Of a DNA stretch of 6,125 nucleotides, positions 5,931 to 6,125 are shown one piece after another; position 1 is the first letter of the stretch; every line of letters starts with the position of its first letter. The position numbers and the translations under genes are program-made. The stretch is from positions 1-6,125 of the forward strand of contig JAABQT010000106.1 in the NCBI GenBank assembly GCA_011391295.1. Direction: 5' to 3'. The notes under the pieces are model-generated. The model was not told the DNA's origin. It was given only the letters and a program-made list of their open reading frames with translations, and ran no database searches. This DNA is from Betaproteobacteria bacterium (GTDB taxonomy: Bacteria > Pseudomonadota > Gammaproteobacteria > Burkholderiales > SG8-39).

Positions 5931-6125
5931 CTAGTTTACTGCGTCCTTGAGCGCCTTGCCAGCGCGAAACTTGGGCACCACCGCGGCCGCGATCTCCAAT
6001 TCCGCGCCGGTGCGGGGATTGCGCCCGGTGCGCGCCGCGCGCCGGCCCGCATAGAAGGTGCCGAAGCCGACCAGGGTCACCATCTGGCCGCGCTTCAGGG
6101 CGGATTTCACCGCAGTCACCATGGC
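5931..6125 (-). CDS. hupB: DNA-binding protein HU (HupB-like), 5' end outside the window
   Basis: The last 64 codons plus TAG of a histone-like HU protein; about 26 N-terminal residues, including the true start, lie right of base 6125. The ATG at 6122 is internal: it falls in the second helix, where HU reads on from an alanine. Visible HU hallmarks are VTLVGFGTF, the DNA-binding arm [11 protein letters not shown] with the RNP tip whose proline inserts into DNA, and the ending [14 protein letters not shown] bends and compacts DNA as a dimer in the nucleoid. I prefer HU to IHF because of the GFGTF-to-RNP spacing, the ending, and above all the downstream tRNA-Val, tRNA-Asp and ppiD order, which typically follows lon-hupB. 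Paralogous HU genes may exist elsewhere, so the B suffix rests on synteny. Confidence 0.95.
   Translation of the reverse strand, partial: AMVTAVKSALKRGQMVTLVGFGTFYAGRRAARTGRNPRTGAELEIAAAVVPKFRAGKALKDAVN

Noticed and set aside
5904..5932. Inverted repeat AGCGCC / GGCGCT around the hupB stop codon as an intrinsic terminator
   Set aside because: The stem is only 6 bp with a 17-nt loop, and the T-run lies inside the loop and not after the stem. GC-rich DNA gives such repeats by chance.

Overview
The window is very GC-rich throughout and looks like a proteobacterial chromosome, most likely a betaproteobacterium. The evidence is the order hupB, tRNA-Val(UAC), tRNA-Asp(GUC), ppiD on the minus strand. 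This is the well-known 3' part of the clpX-lon-hupB-tRNA-tRNA-ppiD neighbourhood of beta- and some gammaproteobacteria. The HU and PpiD sequences also read as betaproteobacterial. No insertion sequence, integrase, CRISPR array or phage gene is visible.

Layout from the right edge, in the direction of transcription (minus strand). The 3' two thirds of an HU gene is cut by the right edge. It is followed at 36 nt by tRNA-Val and then by tRNA-Asp; both tRNAs carry an encoded CCA. PpiD, a membrane-anchored periplasmic parvulin-type chaperone, starts only 13 nt after the tRNA-Asp CCA. A 63-nt gap separates ppiD from the next group.

That group is a tightly packed four-gene minus-strand operon: a flavin-dependent halogenase-like oxidoreductase with a very strong ribosome binding site, a MipA/OmpV outer-membrane protein, an HX4D lysophospholipid-type acyltransferase and a GT2 glycosyltransferase. 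The junctions are 2 nt, 7 nt and probably a 4-nt GTGA overlap. At the far left, the last 28 codons of a FabG-like short-chain reductase enter on the plus strand. They overlap the glycosyltransferase 3' end by 20 nt, tail to tail.

How the genes may work together (inference). The combination of FabG-like ketoreductase, halogenase-like flavoprotein, acyltransferase and GT2 resembles the tailoring part of aryl-polyene / xanthomonadin-type pigment clusters. In those, a polyene made by FabB/F-, FabG- and ACP-like proteins is modified and attached to an outer-membrane lipid or glycolipid. On this reading the window holds the edge of such a cluster beside the hupB-ppiD housekeeping locus, with the core biosynthesis genes left of position 1. 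The core genes are not visible, so the pathway assignment is provisional, while the family calls for the individual genes are firm. The window is gene-dense and has no gene-free stretch longer than 63 nt.
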